From Pseudomonadota bacterium (lineage in GTDB: Bacteria; Myxococcota_A; Polyangia; Polyangiales; Polyangiaceae), in the NCBI GenBank assembly GCA_023431345.1, contig JAEYWK010000201.1, positions 62,001 through 126,000 on the forward strand: a DNA stretch of 64,000 bases, given 5' to 3'. This document shows positions 17,330 to 26,291 of this stretch, one piece after another; the stretch's first letter is position 1, and the number at the start of each line of letters is the position of its first letter. A program made the position numbers and the translations under genes. Below the pieces are notes generated by a model. That model was not told where the DNA came from. It was given only the letters and a program-made list of their open reading frames with translations, and did no database searches.

Positions 17330-19105
17330 ATGGCACCAAGAATCCTCCCCCTACGTGGCGCTGCCAATCCGTCGAGCGCCCGTGAAGGTACCAACCCGGG
17401 CTCGTTCGCCAACGCGGCCGCCATCGGCAAGGCGCTCAGCTTTTCCTCCCCCGATACCCCCGGCATGCCAGCTCCCAGCGAGCTGACGGCCTGGGATTTT
17501 CTGCCCGCCGGCTGGCAGCGCGCTGGAGACCGAGCGGTCGCTCCCTCAGGCTTCTCGCCCGTGACTCAGCTCGAGTCGGCCCGCCTCGGCGTCGTCACCC
17601 CGGAGATGAAGCGCGTGGCCGAACGCGAGCCGCACCTCACGCCCGAGCAGGTGCGCGTCGAGGTCGCGGCCGGTCGCCTGATCATCCCCGCCAACAAAGT
17701 GCACCTGGGTTTTCGGCTCGACGCGATGGCGATCGGGCGCGCTACCAAGACCAAGATCAACGCCAACATGGGCGCGTCGCCCGTCTCGTCGTCGACCAAC
17801 GAAGAGGTCGAGAAGCTGCACTGGTCGGTGCGCTGGGGCGCCGACACCGTCATGGATCTCTCGACGGGCGGTAACCTGGACGAGTGCCGCGAGGCGATCG
17901 TGCAGAGCTCGAAGGTGCCGATCGGCACCGTGCCGATCTACTCGATGATCATCGGTCGCAAAATCGAGGATCTGACGGAGTCGGAGATCATGCAGGGCCT
18001 GATCCACCAAGCCAAGCAGGGCGTCGACTACTTCACGATTCACGCAGGGGTGCTGCGCGAGCACCTGCCCTTCGTGCAAAAGCGCTTGATCGGCATCGTG
18101 AGCCGCGGCGGCTCGCTGCTCGCCAAGTGGATGCTGGTGCACGGCAAGCAGAACCCCATGTACACGCACTTCGACGAGATCTGCGACATCATGCGCGAGT
18201 ACGACGTGTCGTTCTCGCTCGGCGACGGCTTGCGCCCCGGCGGCCTGGCCGACGCCAGTGATCAGGCCCAGCTGGCGGAGCTCGACACCCTGGGCGAGCT
18301 CACCGAAAAGGCTTGGCGCAAGGGCTGCCAGGTGATGGTCGAGGGCCCGGGCCACGTGCCGTTCGATCAAATCGAATACAACATGAAGCTGCAGCGCAGC
18401 GTGTGTCACGGGGCGCCCTTCTACGTCCTGGGTCCGCTGGTGACCGACGTGTTCCCCGGCTACGACCACATCACGAGCTGCATCGGCGCCACTGCCGCGG
18501 CGTATCACGGAGCGTCCATGCTCTGTTACGTCACGCCGAAAGAGCACGTCGGCTTGCCCAAGAAAGACGACGTGAAGCAGGGCTGCATCGCCTACAAGAT
18601 CGCCGCTCACGCCGCCGACGTGGCGCTCGGCATCCCGGGCAGCCGTGATTGGGACGACGCGCTCACCAAGGCGCGCGCGGCCCTGAACTGGGAGAAGCAC
18701 TTCGAGCTCGCCTTCGACGCCGACACGGCGCGCGCCTTTCACGACGAAGACCTGGACGTCGACACTGATTTTTGCGCGATGTGCGGGCACGACTGGTGCT
18801 CCGTCCGCATCTCCAAAGAGATCAACGAATTTACCTCCGGCAAGGCCGAGGGCTTCGCGCGCGAGAAGGTCATGAAATCGCCCGCGCTCACGGCAGAGCA
18901 GCGCGAAATCCTCGAGAAGCGCGGCGTGCTTCCGGCCGACGAGCTGCACCGCCTCGCCAGCAAGACCGCGACGCTGGTCGGCGCGGGCAAAGGCAACAAG
19001 GCCTCGTGCCACTCCGACGTGGTGGATGGCTCTCGCGCTCAGCAAATCCAGGAGCAGCTCGTGCAGCTCCGGGTCAAGCAGGCGCCCACCGCTGCCGAAG
19101 AGTGA
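17330..19105 (+). CDS. thiC: Phosphomethylpyrimidine synthase ThiC
   Basis: A 591-residue radical-SAM enzyme that rearranges 5-aminoimidazole ribonucleotide into 4-amino-5-hydroxymethyl-2-methylpyrimidine phosphate for thiamine synthesis. The body contains IKTKINANMGASP-type residues (TKTKINANMGAS), the WGADTVMDLSTGG segment, EGPGHVPFDQIEYN and the C-terminal cluster motif CAMCGHDWCSVR (CxxCxxxxC). The length fits the bacterial family without a long N-terminal extension. ATG 17330 follows CGAAGAGAGAA and is preferred over a longer frame running into the riboswitch. Regulation by thiamine pyrophosphate is expected. Confidence 0.97.
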   Translation: MAPRILPLRGAANPSSAREGTNPGSFANAAAIGKALSFSSPDTPGMPAPSELTAWDFLPAGWQRAGDRAVAPSGFSPVTQLESARLGVVTPEMKRVAEREPHLTPEQVRVEVAAGRLIIPANKVHLGFRLDAMAIGRATKTKINANMGASPVSSSTNEEVEKLHWSVRWGADTVMDLSTGGNLDECREAIVQSSKVPIGTVPIYSMIIGRKIEDLTESEIMQGLIHQAKQGVDYFTIHAGVLREHLPFVQKRLIGIVSRGGSLLAKWMLVHGKQNPMYTHFDEICDIMREYDVSFSLGDGLRPGGLADASDQAQLAELDTLGELTEKAWRKGCQVMVEGPGHVPFDQIEYNMKLQRSVCHGAPFYVLGPLVTDVFPGYDHITSCIGATAAAYHGASMLCYVTPKEHVGLPKKDDVKQGCIAYKIAAHAADVALGIPGSRDWDDALTKARAALNWEKHFELAFDADTARAFHDEDLDVDTDFCAMCGHDWCSVRISKEINEFTSGKAEGFAREKVMKSPALTAEQREILEKRGVLPADELHRLASKTATLVGAGKGNKASCHSDVVDGSRAQQIQEQLVQLRVKQAPTAAEE

Positions 19106-19161
19106 GCCCGAGCGCCTGCCTCCGAGCAGGCCACGCGCGCGAGCGCTGCGAGCGCCAGCGA

Positions 19162-19680
19162 TCAGAACAGGACGGTCTCGCCCTCCGACAGGGCGGGATC
19201 GACCGGCACGGAGGGCACCTCGGGCACCTTGAAGCCCTCGGCGTACTCCGCGTCGATCCACACGCAAATGAAGCCGTCTGCAGCTTCGAATACGTGCGCC
19301 GCCCGCTGCGTGCCGGGCGTCGGGCTCAGGTTGCTGCCGCTGAGGCCGGCGGGCGTAGCGAGGTGCACCTCGACGCCGACCGACAGCAGGCGATTCTTCA
19401 CGCGCCCCATCAGCTGATTGCTCAGCTCACAGATCCAGTCGCGCTGTGAATCCGGCGCGCCCGGGTTGGTGCGATCGAGCGGCTCCTGGGTGCTGGCCAG
19501 GACCAAGGCGCCGCGCATGTCCTTGCCTCCGAAGCCCATGACGGCGCAAAACGCCAGGCGATCGCTCGCCGCAAAAGCTTCGGGCTCGCGCGGCGTTGCG
19601 TCCAAGTCGTAGGCCGCAAACAGCTGCTTGGCGCACTCGAAGACTCGCTGATTGAGCGAAGAATCGTTGGAATCTCGCAT
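19162..19680 (-). CDS. CheX-like chemotaxis phosphatase domain protein
   Basis: A 172-residue single-domain protein resembling the CheX/CheC/FliY fold. It begins MRDSNDSSLNQRVFECAKQ. The segment DWICELSNQLMGRVKNRLLS contains the E-x-x-N dyad used by CheX-type phosphatases to dephosphorylate CheY, followed by LATPAGLSG and a beta-rich C-terminus (DGFICVWIDAEYAEG). It starts 8 bases after the CheY-like gene, so the two are probably translated together and act as receiver and phosphatase. The longer frame upstream is antisense to other genes; ATG 19680 is the clear start. Confidence 0.8.
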   Translation of the reverse strand: MRDSNDSSLNQRVFECAKQLFAAYDLDATPREPEAFAASDRLAFCAVMGFGGKDMRGALVLASTQEPLDRTNPGAPDSQRDWICELSNQLMGRVKNRLLSVGVEVHLATPAGLSGSNLSPTPGTQRAAHVFEAADGFICVWIDAEYAEGFKVPEVPSVPVDPALSEGETVLF

Positions 19681-19688
19681 GAGTCTGT

Positions 19689-20057
19689 CTACGCCGTCAG
19701 CTTGCGCAGCGTGGCGACGAGGGCCGTGGGCTTGAAGGGCTTGACGAGCCAGCCGCGCGCGCCGGCCGCTTTGGCCTGCTGCATGAGCGCGGGCTGACCT
19801 TCCGTCGTCAGCATCACCACCGGGAGCGCGGGCACCTTGCCCTTCGCGTTCAGCATTTCGAGCATTTGCAGGCCGCCGAGGCGCGGCATGTTCACGTCGC
19901 AGATGACGGCCGCCAAATCGGGCTTGGCCACGATCGTGTCGAAGCCCTCGACACCGTCCGCGGCCTCGAGCACCTCGAAGCCGGTGTCGGCCAGGGCCGC
20001 GCGCACTTGTTGCCGCACGGTGGCCGAGTCGTCGACGATCAGGATCTTCTTGTCCAC
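19689..20057 (-). CDS. CheY-like single-domain response regulator
   Basis: A 122-residue stand-alone receiver domain. Acidic residues for metal binding are in ILIVDDSATVR, the phospho-acceptor Asp in VICDVNMPRLGG (about residue 55), the switch Thr in VVMLTTEGQ and the conserved Lys in GWLVKPFKP. It has no output domain and so probably signals by protein contact or acts as a phosphate sink. The downstream CheX-like protein is the natural phosphatase. It starts with GTG at 20057. No chemotaxis kinase CheA lies in the window; the local histidine kinases are candidates. Confidence 0.93.
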   Translation of the reverse strand: MDKKILIVDDSATVRQQVRAALADTGFEVLEAADGVEGFDTIVAKPDLAAVICDVNMPRLGGLQMLEMLNAKGKVPALPVVMLTTEGQPALMQQAKAAGARGWLVKPFKPTALVATLRKLTA

Positions 20058-20125
20058 GGATGATGTCCCAGGTCCTATCGAACGGTTCTGGCAGCCCGCG
20101 CTTTAGGGGCCTCCCCCCAAAATAA

Positions 20126-20190
20126 ATGGGCGGCAAAACCAGCTCTTTGTGAGCAAAATGGACCGATTCTCTAAAGGAGACGCCGCCCAT
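20126..20190. promoter_or_regulatory. Inverted repeat in the cheY / REC-HDOD divergent region
   Basis: ATGGGCGGC (20126-20134) and GCCGCCCAT (20182-20190) are perfect 9-bp inverted arms 47 bases apart. A strong AAGGAG at 20174-20179 lies inside the loop but is about 30 bases from the annotated ATG at 20210, too far for normal initiation. No canonical start sits at the proper distance. Confidence 0.3.
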
Positions 20191-20209
20191 CGCCGTTAGC
20201 CGGTGTGGG

Positions 20210-21466
20210 ATGACTGGCGCAAATAGACCGGCTTCGCAGTCCACGTCCTCGCTCGCCGCCGTTTCGGACGAGCACGGCTCGGGCACGATGCCGCTGGCGG
20301 GCGCCGCGAGGAAGCGCATCTTGTTCGTCGATGACGATCGAGACATCTTGGACGGGCTACGAGCGGTGCTGCGGCAACAGCGCCGCGAGTGGGAGATCGT
20401 GTTCGCGCTCGGGGGTCCGGCCGCGCTCGAGGAGGTGCAGCGCTCGGCGTTCGACGTGATCGTCACCGACATGCGCATGCCGATCGTGGATGGCGCGGAG
20501 CTCTTGCGCCAGGTCAAGGCGCTGCTACCGCGCGCGGTGCGCATCGTGCTCTCGGGGCAAACCGACAGCGAGACCGCGATGAAGACGGTGTTCACCGCGC
20601 ACCAATTTCTGTCGAAGCCGTGCGACGTAGACGGGCTGAGAGCCGTGGTGCGGCGCGCCTGTGCCCTGAACGACATCATCTCCGCCGACGAGCTGCGCTC
20701 GCTGGCCGGCGACGTGAGCCAATTGCCCGCGGCTCCCGGCACGTACGCTGCGCTGACGAGAGCTCTCTCCAGCCCCAGTTGCAGCATCGATGAGCTCGCG
20801 AGCATCGTCGAGCGCGACTCCGCGCTCTGCGCCAAGGTGCTTCAAGTCGTCAACTCCGCCTTCTTCGGCTTGCCGCGGCAGGTGAGCAGCGTGCGTCAGG
20901 CCACGAGCTACCTCGGCACCCTCACGCTCCGGAACCTGGCTCTGGCCATGGAAGCCATCGCCGCCAGTAAAGCGGCTGGCAGCGCGCTGGACAGGGATGA
21001 GCTGCAGGCGTTCCAGGTCAACGCGCTGTTCGTCGGCCTGCTGTGCCGACGCTGGTTCGCGCGTGACAGGCGCAAGGCCGACGACGCCTTCGTCGCCGGC
21101 ATGCTGCGCGACATGGGTCACTTGATGTTGGCCGCGCGCGGCGCGCTCGATCCCAGCACGGAGGAGCATCACCCCCAGCTGAGCGCCTACTTGCTCGGGC
21201 TCTGGGGCATCCCCCACAGCGTGCTCGAGCCGGTGGCGTTTCACGAGCACCCCGAGCGCATCGAGCACGAGCAAGCCGACGTCGTCGACGTCGTGCACCT
21301 GGCGGATCGCCTGGCCGCCGAGCTAGCGCCGTCCCCGTTTCAACCCAAGCCGGCTGAGCTCGACGAGCAGCGGCTGGAGCGCCTCGGCATCGACGCGGCG
21401 AGCCGCCAGCAGCTGCGCCGCGACGCGCAAGAGCTGCTGGTGCAAACGCGGGCCCTGCTATCATGA
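20210..21466 (+). CDS. Response regulator with HDOD output domain
   Basis: A 418-residue protein: an N-terminal receiver (about 35-155) and an HDOD domain (about 165-365). The receiver has ILFVDDDRDILDG, acceptor VIVTDMRMPIVDG, VLSGQTD and FLSKPCD. The HDOD part contains VLQVVNSAFFGLPRQVSSV, ATSYLGTLTLRNLALAM and DDAFVAGMLRDMGHLML, the usual core. HDOD proteins are non-catalytic relatives of HD phosphohydrolases that scaffold signalling. ATG at 20288 is an alternative start. The stop overlaps the next start by ATGA, so this gene, the PAS kinase and the REC-HD protein form a translationally coupled triad. Confidence 0.9.
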   Translation: MTGANRPASQSTSSLAAVSDEHGSGTMPLAGAARKRILFVDDDRDILDGLRAVLRQQRREWEIVFALGGPAALEEVQRSAFDVIVTDMRMPIVDGAELLRQVKALLPRAVRIVLSGQTDSETAMKTVFTAHQFLSKPCDVDGLRAVVRRACALNDIISADELRSLAGDVSQLPAAPGTYAALTRALSSPSCSIDELASIVERDSALCAKVLQVVNSAFFGLPRQVSSVRQATSYLGTLTLRNLALAMEAIAASKAAGSALDRDELQAFQVNALFVGLLCRRWFARDRRKADDAFVAGMLRDMGHLMLAARGALDPSTEEHHPQLSAYLLGLWGIPHSVLEPVAFHEHPERIEHEQADVVDVVHLADRLAAELAPSPFQPKPAELDEQRLERLGIDAASRQQLRRDAQELLVQTRALLS

Positions 21467-23082
21467 GCGAGCCGGCTCAAGAGCCGTCGGCCAAGGCCGA
21501 GCTGCTGGAGCTCCTCCTCAGCGCGACCCAAGACGGGCTCGTCGACTGGAACCTGCTCACCCAGACCGCGGACTACAATCCGCGCTGGAAGCTGCTGCTC
21601 GGCTTCGACGACGAAGGCACCCGCCCCACCGTCGAGACGCCCGAGCTCTGGCAGGAGCTGATACACCCCGACGACCGGACGATGGTGCGCGCGCTGCTGA
21701 AGGATCACCTGGAGCAGGCGTGGCCGTTCACGACCGCCGTCCGCATGCGCCACCGCAGCGACGGCTTCCGGCACATCTTGATCCGGGGCACGGCCCTGCG
21801 CGACGCCGAGTATCGCCCGCACCGCATGGTGCTGATCTTCTCGGATATCGACGAGCGCACCCGCGGCGAAGTCCGCCAGCGCGCCGTCGTCTCCGCCCTC
21901 CCCGACACGCTGTTCAGCGTGCAGGCCGACGGCACCATCGCCGGCGTCAAGCACGGCCGCGAACGCGAAGGCTCCCCCTTCGCCGCCATGCGCGACGGGC
22001 TCAAGCTGAGCGAGGTGCTGACCGATCCCCAAGCGTACCGTCGCTTGGCGAAGGCGCTCCTGTTCGACGGTACCCAGGTGCCGGACAGCGTCAAGACGGT
22101 GAAGATCGCCAGCGTCACGCCGGATGGGCACGCGATTCACCACGAGGTACGCGTCGTGCGCAGCAACGACGACGAGGCGATCTGCATCGTGCGCGACGTG
22201 ACCGAGCAACGAGAGCTGGAGGACCGACTGCTGGAGACGCAGAAGCTCGGCGCGATCGGCCAGCTCGCGGCGGGCGTCGCGCACGAGATCAACACGCCGA
22301 TGCAGTTCATCGGCGACAACCTGCACTTCGCCAAGAGCTCCGTCGACGATCTGCTGCGCCTGCTGCAGCTGTACAAAGCCGCCACCGCGGACGCCGAAAC
22401 GGCCGCCCTCGGCAGCGCGCGGCTCGAAGAGCTACAAGCAGCCGAGCTCGACGCCGACTTCGAGTACGCCTGCGAAGCGCTCCCGGGCACGCTCGAGCGC
22501 TCGCTGGCCGGCGTCGATCGCGTGACCACGATCGTGCGCGCGATGAAGGCGTTCGCGCACCCGGGCGGTGAAGAGCTCGCGCCGACGGACCTCAAGGCCC
22601 TGATCGAGAGCACCGTGATCGTCGCCACCAACGAATGGAAGTACGTCGCCGAGGTCGATCTGGAGCTCTGCCCCGACTTGCCGCCCGTGCGCTGCATCGC
22701 GGGTGAGATCAACCAGGTCGTGCTGAACCTGATCGTCAACGCTTCCCACGCCATCGCCGACGTGGTGGGGAGCAGCGGCAACAAGGGCAAAATCTCGATT
22801 TACACGGGCGAGGTCGACGGCTGCGCGGAGATCCGCGTCGGCGACACGGGCACGGGCATCCCCGAGGCCGCGCGCGCGAAGGTGTTCGAGCCCTTCTTCA
22901 CCACCAAGGAGCTGGGCAAGGGCACGGGCCAAGGCCTCGCCATGGCCTACAACTGCATCGTCAAGCGCCACCGCGGCACGATCAACTTCGAGACCGAGCT
23001 GGGCGTGGGCACGACGTTCGTCATCCGTATTCCGCTGGCGCCCCCGCTCGCCCGGCGCAGCGGCTTACCGAGCTCGACGTGA
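21463..23082 (+). CDS. PAS sensor histidine kinase
   Basis: A 539-residue soluble histidine kinase. A PAS domain (about 12-130) has DWNLLTQTADYNPRWKLLLG and the C-cap RMVLIFSDIDERTR. A second PAS-like region ends AICIVRDVTEQRELEDRL. The H-box is GQLAAGVAHEINTPMQF with His near 274. The ATPase domain has intact N (LNLIVNASHAI), G1 (VGDTGTGIP), F (FEPFFTTKELG) and G2 (GTGQGLAMA) boxes. No receiver is attached. It overlaps both neighbours by four bases (ATGA in front, GTGA behind), so the adjacent REC-HDOD and REC-HD proteins are its likely partners. Confidence 0.93.
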   Translation: MSEPAQEPSAKAELLELLLSATQDGLVDWNLLTQTADYNPRWKLLLGFDDEGTRPTVETPELWQELIHPDDRTMVRALLKDHLEQAWPFTTAVRMRHRSDGFRHILIRGTALRDAEYRPHRMVLIFSDIDERTRGEVRQRAVVSALPDTLFSVQADGTIAGVKHGREREGSPFAAMRDGLKLSEVLTDPQAYRRLAKALLFDGTQVPDSVKTVKIASVTPDGHAIHHEVRVVRSNDDEAICIVRDVTEQRELEDRLLETQKLGAIGQLAAGVAHEINTPMQFIGDNLHFAKSSVDDLLRLLQLYKAATADAETAALGSARLEELQAAELDADFEYACEALPGTLERSLAGVDRVTTIVRAMKAFAHPGGEELAPTDLKALIESTVIVATNEWKYVAEVDLELCPDLPPVRCIAGEINQVVLNLIVNASHAIADVVGSSGNKGKISIYTGEVDGCAEIRVGDTGTGIPEAARAKVFEPFFTTKELGKGTGQGLAMAYNCIVKRHRGTINFETELGVGTTFVIRIPLAPPLARRSGLPSST

Positions 23083-24278
23083 GGACAGCCATGCAAGAGC
23101 GCAACAGCCCTAGCACCAAGGAAGCCCCCAAGCGCCCCCGCGTCATCTGCGTCGACGACGAGCCCCACGTGGTCGGCGGGCTGGCCCTGCACTTGCGGCG
23201 CCGCTACGACGTCGAGCTCGCGACCAGCGGCCAGGCAGGGCTCGAGCTTCTCGACCGCAAGCCGGAGGCGGCCGTGGTCATCTCCGACATGCGCATGCCG
23301 GGCATGAACGGGGCTGAATTTCTGGCGAAGGCCAGCGCCGCTCACCCCAACACCACCCGCATCTTGCTCACCGGCTACGCCGAGCTCGACGCCGCCATCA
23401 GCGCCATCAACGACGGCCGCGTGTTCCGGTTCTTGGTCAAGCCCTGCCCGCCTCCGGACCTCTTGCGCACCGTCGAAGCGGGCGCCGAGCTGCACCGGCT
23501 GCTGATCAGTGAGCAAGAGCTGCTGGAACACACCCTCCACGGCAGCATTCGCATGCTGTCGGAGGTGATGGCCGTGACCAACCCGGCTGCTTTCGGCCGG
23601 GCCACGCGCATCAAGCAGCGCGTCACGGAGCTCGCGAGCAAGCTCGAAGAGACGGAGCGCTGGCAGGTCGAAGTCGCGGCGATGCTATCGCAGCTGTCTT
23701 CGATCACTCTCCCCAACGAGACGGTCGAGAAGCTCTACTATGGATCGGAGCTGACGGCGGCAGAGCAAAACATGGTCGAGCGCGCGCCGAACGTGACGGA
23801 GCAGCTGCTCGGCCACATTCCCCGGCTGGAGGTGGTACGTCAGATCCTCAGTGGCTGTCGCGAGGGTCTGCGCAAGAGCGACGCAGAGCTGACGGGCGAG
23901 CGGCGCCTGGTGCGTCGAGGCGCCCAGCTGCTCAAGGCCGCGATCGAGATCGATACGCTCGAGGGTCAAGGGCTCACCGGCTCGCGCGCGCAGGCCGCGC
24001 TCAAGGTGCAGGCCGACCATTACGATGTCGACGTGTTCGAGGCGGCCCTCCACGTCTGCGGAGGGGCGAGTACGGACGAGCTCGTGCACGAGTTGCCTCT
24101 GGTCGCGCTCAAGCCGGGCATGCTGTTCGCGACGGACGTGAAGCTCACGAACGGCACGCTGTTCGTCGCGCGCGGCTACGAGGTGACGGAGAGCTTCCTC
24201 GCGCGAATCAAGAATTTCCGGGCGGGTTCCATCAAAGAGCCCGTGCGAGTCGTGGTGCACGCCACCGAGCAGAGCTGA
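23079..24278 (+). CDS. Response regulator with degenerate HD-GYP domain
   Basis: A 399-residue protein. The receiver (about 20-140) has VICVDDEPHVVGG, acceptor VVISDMRMPGMNG, LLTGYAE and FRFLVKPCPPP, the RpfG-like type. The second half follows the HD-GYP layout, but the catalytic positions are lost: where active members have an HDxGK-type metal site after WQVEVAAML, this protein reads SQLSSITLP, and no GYP motif is seen. The C-terminal LKPGMLFATDVKLTNGTLFVARG segment is typical of the family's tail. It probably signals by interaction rather than by hydrolysing cyclic di-GMP. It starts with GTG overlapping the kinase stop; ATG 23091 is an alternative. Confidence 0.85.
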   Translation: MRTAMQERNSPSTKEAPKRPRVICVDDEPHVVGGLALHLRRRYDVELATSGQAGLELLDRKPEAAVVISDMRMPGMNGAEFLAKASAAHPNTTRILLTGYAELDAAISAINDGRVFRFLVKPCPPPDLLRTVEAGAELHRLLISEQELLEHTLHGSIRMLSEVMAVTNPAAFGRATRIKQRVTELASKLEETERWQVEVAAMLSQLSSITLPNETVEKLYYGSELTAAEQNMVERAPNVTEQLLGHIPRLEVVRQILSGCREGLRKSDAELTGERRLVRRGAQLLKAAIEIDTLEGQGLTGSRAQAALKVQADHYDVDVFEAALHVCGGASTDELVHELPLVALKPGMLFATDVKLTNGTLFVARGYEVTESFLARIKNFRAGSIKEPVRVVVHATEQS

Positions 24279-24385
24279 CCTTCCGTCCGCTGGGCGTGTC
24301 GATGATGGATTTTGGCCCCGAGCCTTCGAGAGTGTGAGACGTTAGCGGCGAGCGCGCGCAGGCGGCGGGGCCCTTCTGAGGATGC

Positions 24386-26284
24386 ATGACGCGACTATTC
24401 GTGGTCGAAGACGAAGCCATCGTTCGTGAGGACATCGTGCGCACGTTGACGCGCCTCGGCTACGAGGTCGTCGGCTCGGCGCAAGGCGGCGTCGAGGCGC
24501 TGGTGGCGCTCGAGCAGCTGCAGCCCGCGCTGGTGCTGATGGACATTCGGCTGTCGGGGCGCATGGACGGCATCCAGACGACGGCCGCCATCCGCAAGCG
24601 CTGGTCAATGCCGGTGATTTACCTGACCGCGCACTCCGACGAGGCGACCTTGGCGCGCGCCAAGGAGACGGGTCCCCATGGCTACTTGCTCAAGCCCTTC
24701 AACGAGCGCGATCTGCGGACCGCGATCGAGGTCGCGCTCAAGAAGCACGAGCTGGAGGCGCGCCTCGAGCAGCGCGAGCGCTGGTTCTCGGCGACGCTCG
24801 ACTCCGTCGGCGACGCGGTGATCGCGACCGACCTGCAGGAGCGCATCACGTTCATGGACCCGGTGGCCGAGCGCGTCACTGGCTGGAAGCGCGCCGACGC
24901 TCAGCACAGACCGCTGAGCGAGGTGCTCAAGCTCGTCGGCCGCGACGCGGAGCAGGACAAGCGCGTGAGCTCCGCTGCCGCGCGCGGCGGCTTCCGCGCG
25001 GAGCTACCGGCGGCGGCCCGGCTCGTCGGCGCCGCCGATGACAACCGGCGCTTGGACGAGCGGGCCGCGCCCGTCGTCGACGCGCAGGGGCAGGTCTCGG
25101 GCAGCATCGCGGTATTTCGTGACGTCACCGACGAGCGCCGGCTGGGCGAGCGCCTGCAGCTGGCGGAGCGCGAAGCGGCGATCTCCACGATGGCTGCGAG
25201 CATGGCGCACCAGATCAACAGCCCGCTCGCAGCCAGCATCGCCAACGACTTCGCGCTCGATCGCCTACGCGAGGCCGCCTCCGATCCCGAGCTCGTGTCC
25301 CTGCCCAAGGCCCAGCTGGAGCTGCTGTCCGAGCTCTCTGCGGCGCTGGAAGACGCGCGCGCCGCCGGCGTCCAAATGCGGCGCATCGTCCTCGCTCTGA
25401 AGAAGTTTTCGCGCGTCGACGAGCCGCTGCGCGAAAAGCTCGACTTGCCCAACGTGCTCAACGCGGCCCTGGGCGCCACCGAGCACGCCGAGGTGCGCGT
25501 CTCGCTGCGACTCGGCACCACCCCCCTCGTCGAGGGCAACGAAGGGCGACTGGTGCAGGCGATCGCCAGCCTGCTCACCAACGCCTTCGAGGCCGTCACG
25601 GCCCAACAAGAGCGGCCCCCGCAGGTCGAGCTCACCACCCACACCGACGACGCGGGGCGCGCCGTGCTCGAGATCCGGGACAACGGCAACGGCATCGCGC
25701 CCGCGATCCTGCCGCGCATCTTCGAGCCCTTCTTCACGACCAAGGCGGTGGGCTCGGGCCTCGGCCTCGGCCTTTCGCTGGCTCGGAGCGCGCTCGCCAC
25801 CCTCGGGGGGGAAATCGCGATCGAAAGCCGGCTGCGCAGCGGGACGACCGCGCGCGTCAGCCTCCCCGCCAACGAGCGGCCACGCGACGAAGCAAGTCCG
25901 ACGCAAAGCGGAGCCCCGCGGCGAGCCCGCGTGCTGGTCATCGACGATGAGCCGCTGCTCGGCAAGACGCTCGCGCGCATGCTCGGTCGAGCTCACGACG
26001 TCAGCTATGAGCAAGAGGGCCAGAGCGCGCTCGCGCGGATCGAGCGGGGCGAGCGCTTCGACGTCATCTTGTGCGATCTGATGATGCCGCGGCTGACGGG
26101 CATGGACGTGCTGGCCCAAATCCAGAGGCTCGCGCCCGACCTCACCCGCCGCGTCGTGTTTCTGACCGGCGGCGTCGCGAGCGGCGCGGCCGAAGCGTTC
26201 CTCGAAACGTGCACGAACGCCGTGATCCACAAGCCCTTCAGCTCGGAGCGGGTGCGGGCGATCGTGGCGAGCTACGCGACGTGA
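24386..26284 (+). CDS. Hybrid histidine kinase REC-PAS-HK-REC
   Basis: A 632-residue cytosolic hybrid kinase. The first receiver (about 3-125) has FVVEDEAIVRED, acceptor LVLMDIRLSG and YLLKPFNERD. A PAS domain (about 135-255) begins WFSATLDSVGDAVIATDLQ. The kinase core has His near 275 in MAASMAHQINSPLAAS, where the usual Glu after His is Gln, plus NAFEAV, DNGNGIAP, FEPFFTTKAVG and GLGLGLSLA. A terminal receiver (about 515-630) has LVIDDEPLLG, VILCDLMMPRLTG, FLTGG and VIHKPFSSE. ATG 24386 follows TGAGG. It stands 107 bases after the coupled triad. Confidence 0.93.
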   Translation: MTRLFVVEDEAIVREDIVRTLTRLGYEVVGSAQGGVEALVALEQLQPALVLMDIRLSGRMDGIQTTAAIRKRWSMPVIYLTAHSDEATLARAKETGPHGYLLKPFNERDLRTAIEVALKKHELEARLEQRERWFSATLDSVGDAVIATDLQERITFMDPVAERVTGWKRADAQHRPLSEVLKLVGRDAEQDKRVSSAAARGGFRAELPAAARLVGAADDNRRLDERAAPVVDAQGQVSGSIAVFRDVTDERRLGERLQLAEREAAISTMAASMAHQINSPLAASIANDFALDRLREAASDPELVSLPKAQLELLSELSAALEDARAAGVQMRRIVLALKKFSRVDEPLREKLDLPNVLNAALGATEHAEVRVSLRLGTTPLVEGNEGRLVQAIASLLTNAFEAVTAQQERPPQVELTTHTDDAGRAVLEIRDNGNGIAPAILPRIFEPFFTTKAVGSGLGLGLSLARSALATLGGEIAIESRLRSGTTARVSLPANERPRDEASPTQSGAPRRARVLVIDDEPLLGKTLARMLGRAHDVSYEQEGQSALARIERGERFDVILCDLMMPRLTGMDVLAQIQRLAPDLTRRVVFLTGGVASGAAEAFLETCTNAVIHKPFSSERVRAIVASYAT

Positions 26285-26291
26285 GTCTCGC

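Noticed and set aside
20174..20210. A non-canonical ATC start at 20189 for the REC-HDOD gene after AAGGAG
   Set aside because: ATC initiation is very rare and the ATG at 20210 or 20288 is adequate. The unused Shine-Dalgarno-like sequence is noted with the inverted repeat instead.
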